Shown in pieces: positions 6,041-7,077 of a stretch of DNA of 7,077 nt. Both the position numbers and the translations under genes were made by a program. Each line of letters opens with the position of its first letter. Positions within the stretch are counted from its first letter, which is position 1. Source of the DNA: Solirubrobacteraceae bacterium (GTDB lineage: Bacteria > Actinomycetota > Thermoleophilia > Solirubrobacterales > Solirubrobacteraceae); the NCBI GenBank assembly GCA_025928415.1, contig JAICJK010000125.1:1-7077 (forward strand). The letters are read 5' to 3'. The notes below the pieces were generated by a model. That model was given only the letters and a program-made list of their open reading frames with translations. It had not been told where the DNA came from and made no database searches.

Positions 6041-6328
6041 ATGCACCGCTCCACCGCCGTCGAAGCCGTCCTGTCGGCGGTCCGCGCGATCCCCGAGGGC
6101 TGGGTGCGCACCTACGGCGACCTGTCCCCCGGCGCGCCGCGCTTCACGGGGCAGGTCCTGCGCGCCTACGGGGACGAGGTCCCGTGGCACCGGGTGGTCC
6201 GCGCCGACGGCTCGCTCGCCAAGGGCGAGCGCCAGCGCGCGCTGCTCGACGCGGAGGGCGTGCCGCTCCACGGCGCGCGCGTCGACCTGCGCGTGGCACG
6301 ATTGCCCGACCTTGTGGACCCAGCGTGA
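6041..6328 (+). CDS. Alkyltransferase-like protein (ATL), MGMT-fold with PWHR
   Basis: This 95-residue protein corresponds to the C-terminal DNA-binding domain of O6-alkylguanine-DNA alkyltransferases. The active-site PCHRV is replaced by PWHRVV (48-53), with Trp49 in place of the alkyl-accepting Cys. That change defines ATL proteins such as E. coli YbaZ and yeast Atl1, which bind O6-alkylguanine without repairing it and direct nucleotide excision repair to the site. Other visible elements are VRTYGDLS (22-29), the helix-turn-helix APRFTGQVLRA (32-42) with Arg34 at the likely 'arginine finger' position, and ADGSLAKGERQRALLDAEGV (55-74). The length is normal for the family. The start is ATG at 6041 with no Shine-Dalgarno, so a leaderless transcript is possible. 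Its last 17 nt overlap yjbQ. The assignment as an ATL is confident; its role in this organism is inferred from the family. Confidence 0.9.
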   Translation: MHRSTAVEAVLSAVRAIPEGWVRTYGDLSPGAPRFTGQVLRAYGDEVPWHRVVRADGSLAKGERQRALLDAEGVPLHGARVDLRVARLPDLVDPA

Positions 6329-6728
6329 CCTCGAGCTGCGCCCGCGCCCCCGCGGCTTCCACCTCGTCACCGAGGAGGTCCTCGGCGCGCTGCCCGAGGT
6401 GGGCGACCTGCGGGTCGGCCTGCTGCACCTGTTCATCCGGCACACGTCGGCCGGCCTGACGCTCAACGAGAACGCCTCGCCCGACGTCCGGCGCGACTTC
6501 GAGGCCTGGGCGAACGCGGCGGTGCCCGAGGACTTCGCCTGGTCGCACACGCTCGAGGGCGCCGACGACATGCCGGCCCACGTCAAGGCGTCGCTGATGG
6601 GCCCGTCGCTGAGCCTGCCGATCCGCGACGGGCGGCCGGCGCTCGGGACCTGGCAGGGCATCTACCTCTGCGAGGCGCGCGACCGGGGCGGGCCGCGCAG
6701 CCTGGTCGCGACGCTCTGGGGGGAGTGA
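6312..6728 (+). CDS. yjbQ: YjbQ family protein (UPF0047)
   Basis: This 138-residue protein has the same length as E. coli YjbQ and aligns with it from end to end. UPF0047 proteins are small soluble proteins; some show weak thiamine-phosphate synthase activity, and their physiological role is unsettled. Conserved blocks are RGFHLVTEEVL (14-24), LLHLFIRHTSAGLTLNENAS (37-56), EGADDMPAHVKASLMG (82-97), LPIRDGRPALGTWQGIYLCE (102-121) and the terminal LVATLWGE. The HTSAGLTLNE and GTWQGIYL blocks are the family signature. The start is TTG at 6312: the resulting MWTQRDLEL matches the MWYQKTLTL start of the E. coli protein, and no ATG or GTG fits. It overlaps the alkyltransferase-like gene by 17 nt in another frame and has no clear Shine-Dalgarno, so translational coupling is likely. 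The stop lies at the edge of the 20-bp tandem repeat. Confidence 0.94.
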   Translation: MWTQRDLELRPRPRGFHLVTEEVLGALPEVGDLRVGLLHLFIRHTSAGLTLNENASPDVRRDFEAWANAAVPEDFAWSHTLEGADDMPAHVKASLMGPSLSLPIRDGRPALGTWQGIYLCEARDRGGPRSLVATLWGE

Positions 6729-6800
6729 GCCCAGCGCCCGCGTGACGCTCAGCGCCCGCGCGTGACGCTCAGCGCCCGCGCGTGAGGCTCAGCGCCCGCG
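6725..6800. repeat. 20-bp tandem repeat spanning the convergent yjbQ / enoyl-CoA hydratase ends
   Basis: The unit CGTGACGCTCAGCGCCCGCG occurs exactly at 6741-6760 and 6761-6780, and with one change (C to G) at 6781-6800. A shortened, degenerate copy (GTGAGCCCAGCGCCCG) lies at 6725-6740 and contains the yjbQ stop. The 6781-6800 copy encodes the last residues and stop of the minus-strand hydratase gene. The array therefore fills the whole intergenic space and enters both genes. No T-tract or long stem marks it as an intrinsic terminator. Replication slippage from the hydratase 3' end is the simplest origin. Confidence 0.93.
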
Positions 6801-7077
6801 CCACACCGCCTCGCGCTTCTCCTTGAACGCCGACGCGCCCTCCTTCGCGTCCTCGGAGGCGAAGACCGGCCCGGAGAGCTCGCCCTGCCTGGCCCACATC
6901 TCCTCGCTCGACCAGTCGTGCTGCTGCTCGATGACGGCCTTGGACGCGGCCACGGCCAGCGGGCCGTTGCGGGCGATCGCGGCCGCGAGCTCGAGGGCCA
7001 CGTCGACGGCCGCGCCCGGCTCGGCGAGGCGGTTGACCACGCCGAGCTCGTGGAAGCGCTCGGCCGGCATCGGGTCC
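6789..7077 (-). CDS. Enoyl-CoA hydratase/isomerase (crotonase) family, C-terminal part only
   Basis: This is the C-terminal 95 or so residues of a crotonase-fold protein, usually about 255-270 residues, that hydrates or isomerises acyl-CoA thioesters, for example in beta-oxidation. The frame is open through the right edge, and the Met at 7070 is internal (DPMPAERFHELGVVNRL, the segment after the catalytic core). Visible features are ELGVVNRLAEPG, the helix NGPLAVAASKAVIEQQ, then SEDAKEGASAFKEKREAVWRGR, the typical trimerisation/C-terminal helix with its SEDAxEGxxAFxEKR motif. The catalytic oxyanion-hole and Glu residues lie outside the window, so substrate and exact activity cannot be judged. 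Its stop (6789-6791) lies in the last copy of the 20-bp tandem repeat. It converges on yjbQ with a 60-bp gap. Confidence 0.92.
   Translation of the reverse strand, partial: DPMPAERFHELGVVNRLAEPGAAVDVALELAAAIARNGPLAVAASKAVIEQQHDWSSEEMWARQGELSGPVFASEDAKEGASAFKEKREAVWRGR

Noticed and set aside
4096..6111. Very long minus-strand open frame over the DUF1028 and asparaginase genes
   Set aside because: It is an Arg/Ala/Gly-rich shadow of two well-conserved genes in other frames. Only its last 38 codons lie outside a known gene, and these are listed separately as a possible small ORF.
3828..6290. Very long plus-strand open frame opposite the minus-strand genes, running into yjbQ
   Set aside because: It is antisense to conserved genes with no domain signal; only the end from 6312 is real (yjbQ).
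6144..6661. Minus-strand open frames opposite the alkyltransferase-like gene and yjbQ
   Set aside because: The plus strand encodes two full-length conserved proteins here. The antisense products show no conserved motif.
6725..6800. Bidirectional terminator or operator in the 20-bp repeats
   Set aside because: There is no stable stem followed by T-rich sequence and no palindromic operator within the unit. The tandem structure is real, but a terminator role is not supported.

Overview
The window is very GC-rich, with strong G/C preference at third codon positions, short intergenic gaps, overlapping genes and several non-ATG starts. Together with the style of the proteins (an actinobacterial-type 2-oxoglutarate dehydrogenase E1, a DUF1028 protein with a TPR-like tail, an alkyltransferase-like protein), this points to a high-GC Actinomycetota chromosome. 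A deep branch such as Thermoleophilia (Solirubrobacterales) is my best guess, but that is inference. No phage, transposase, CRISPR, rRNA or tRNA was seen.

Layout. (1) Bases 1-2694, plus strand: the E1 component of 2-oxoglutarate dehydrogenase, with its 5' end outside the window. A YdeI/OmpD-associated family gene follows in a probable operon (about 2691-3275) and appears to start at a CTG inside the E1 stop. (2) Bases 3272-6020, minus strand, transcribed right to left: an L-asparaginase, a DUF1028 protein with a TPR-like C-terminus, a 38-codon hairpin-rich small ORF, and a HAD-family phosphatase. The HAD gene converges on the YdeI-family gene, and their stop codons share one CTAG. (3) Bases 6041-6728, plus strand: an alkyltransferase-like protein (MGMT fold with Trp replacing the active-site Cys) overlapping yjbQ, transcribed divergently from asparaginase across only 20 bp. 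(4) Bases 6789-7077, minus strand: the C-terminal part of an enoyl-CoA hydratase/isomerase, cut by the right edge. The gap between it and yjbQ is filled by a 20-bp tandem repeat.

The genes are mostly housekeeping: TCA cycle, asparagine catabolism, phosphatase, alkylation-damage recognition and fatty-acid or acyl-CoA metabolism. I see no obvious new multi-gene system. The most unusual material is non-coding or tiny. One item is a chain of perfect hairpins at 3996-4088, forming a small ORF joined by ATGA overlaps to the genes on both sides. The second is the 20-bp repeat at 6725-6800, which places stop codons in all six frames between two convergent genes. The third is a pair of candidate leaderless promoters (TAnnnT, 8 nt, start codon) for asparaginase and the DUF1028 gene.
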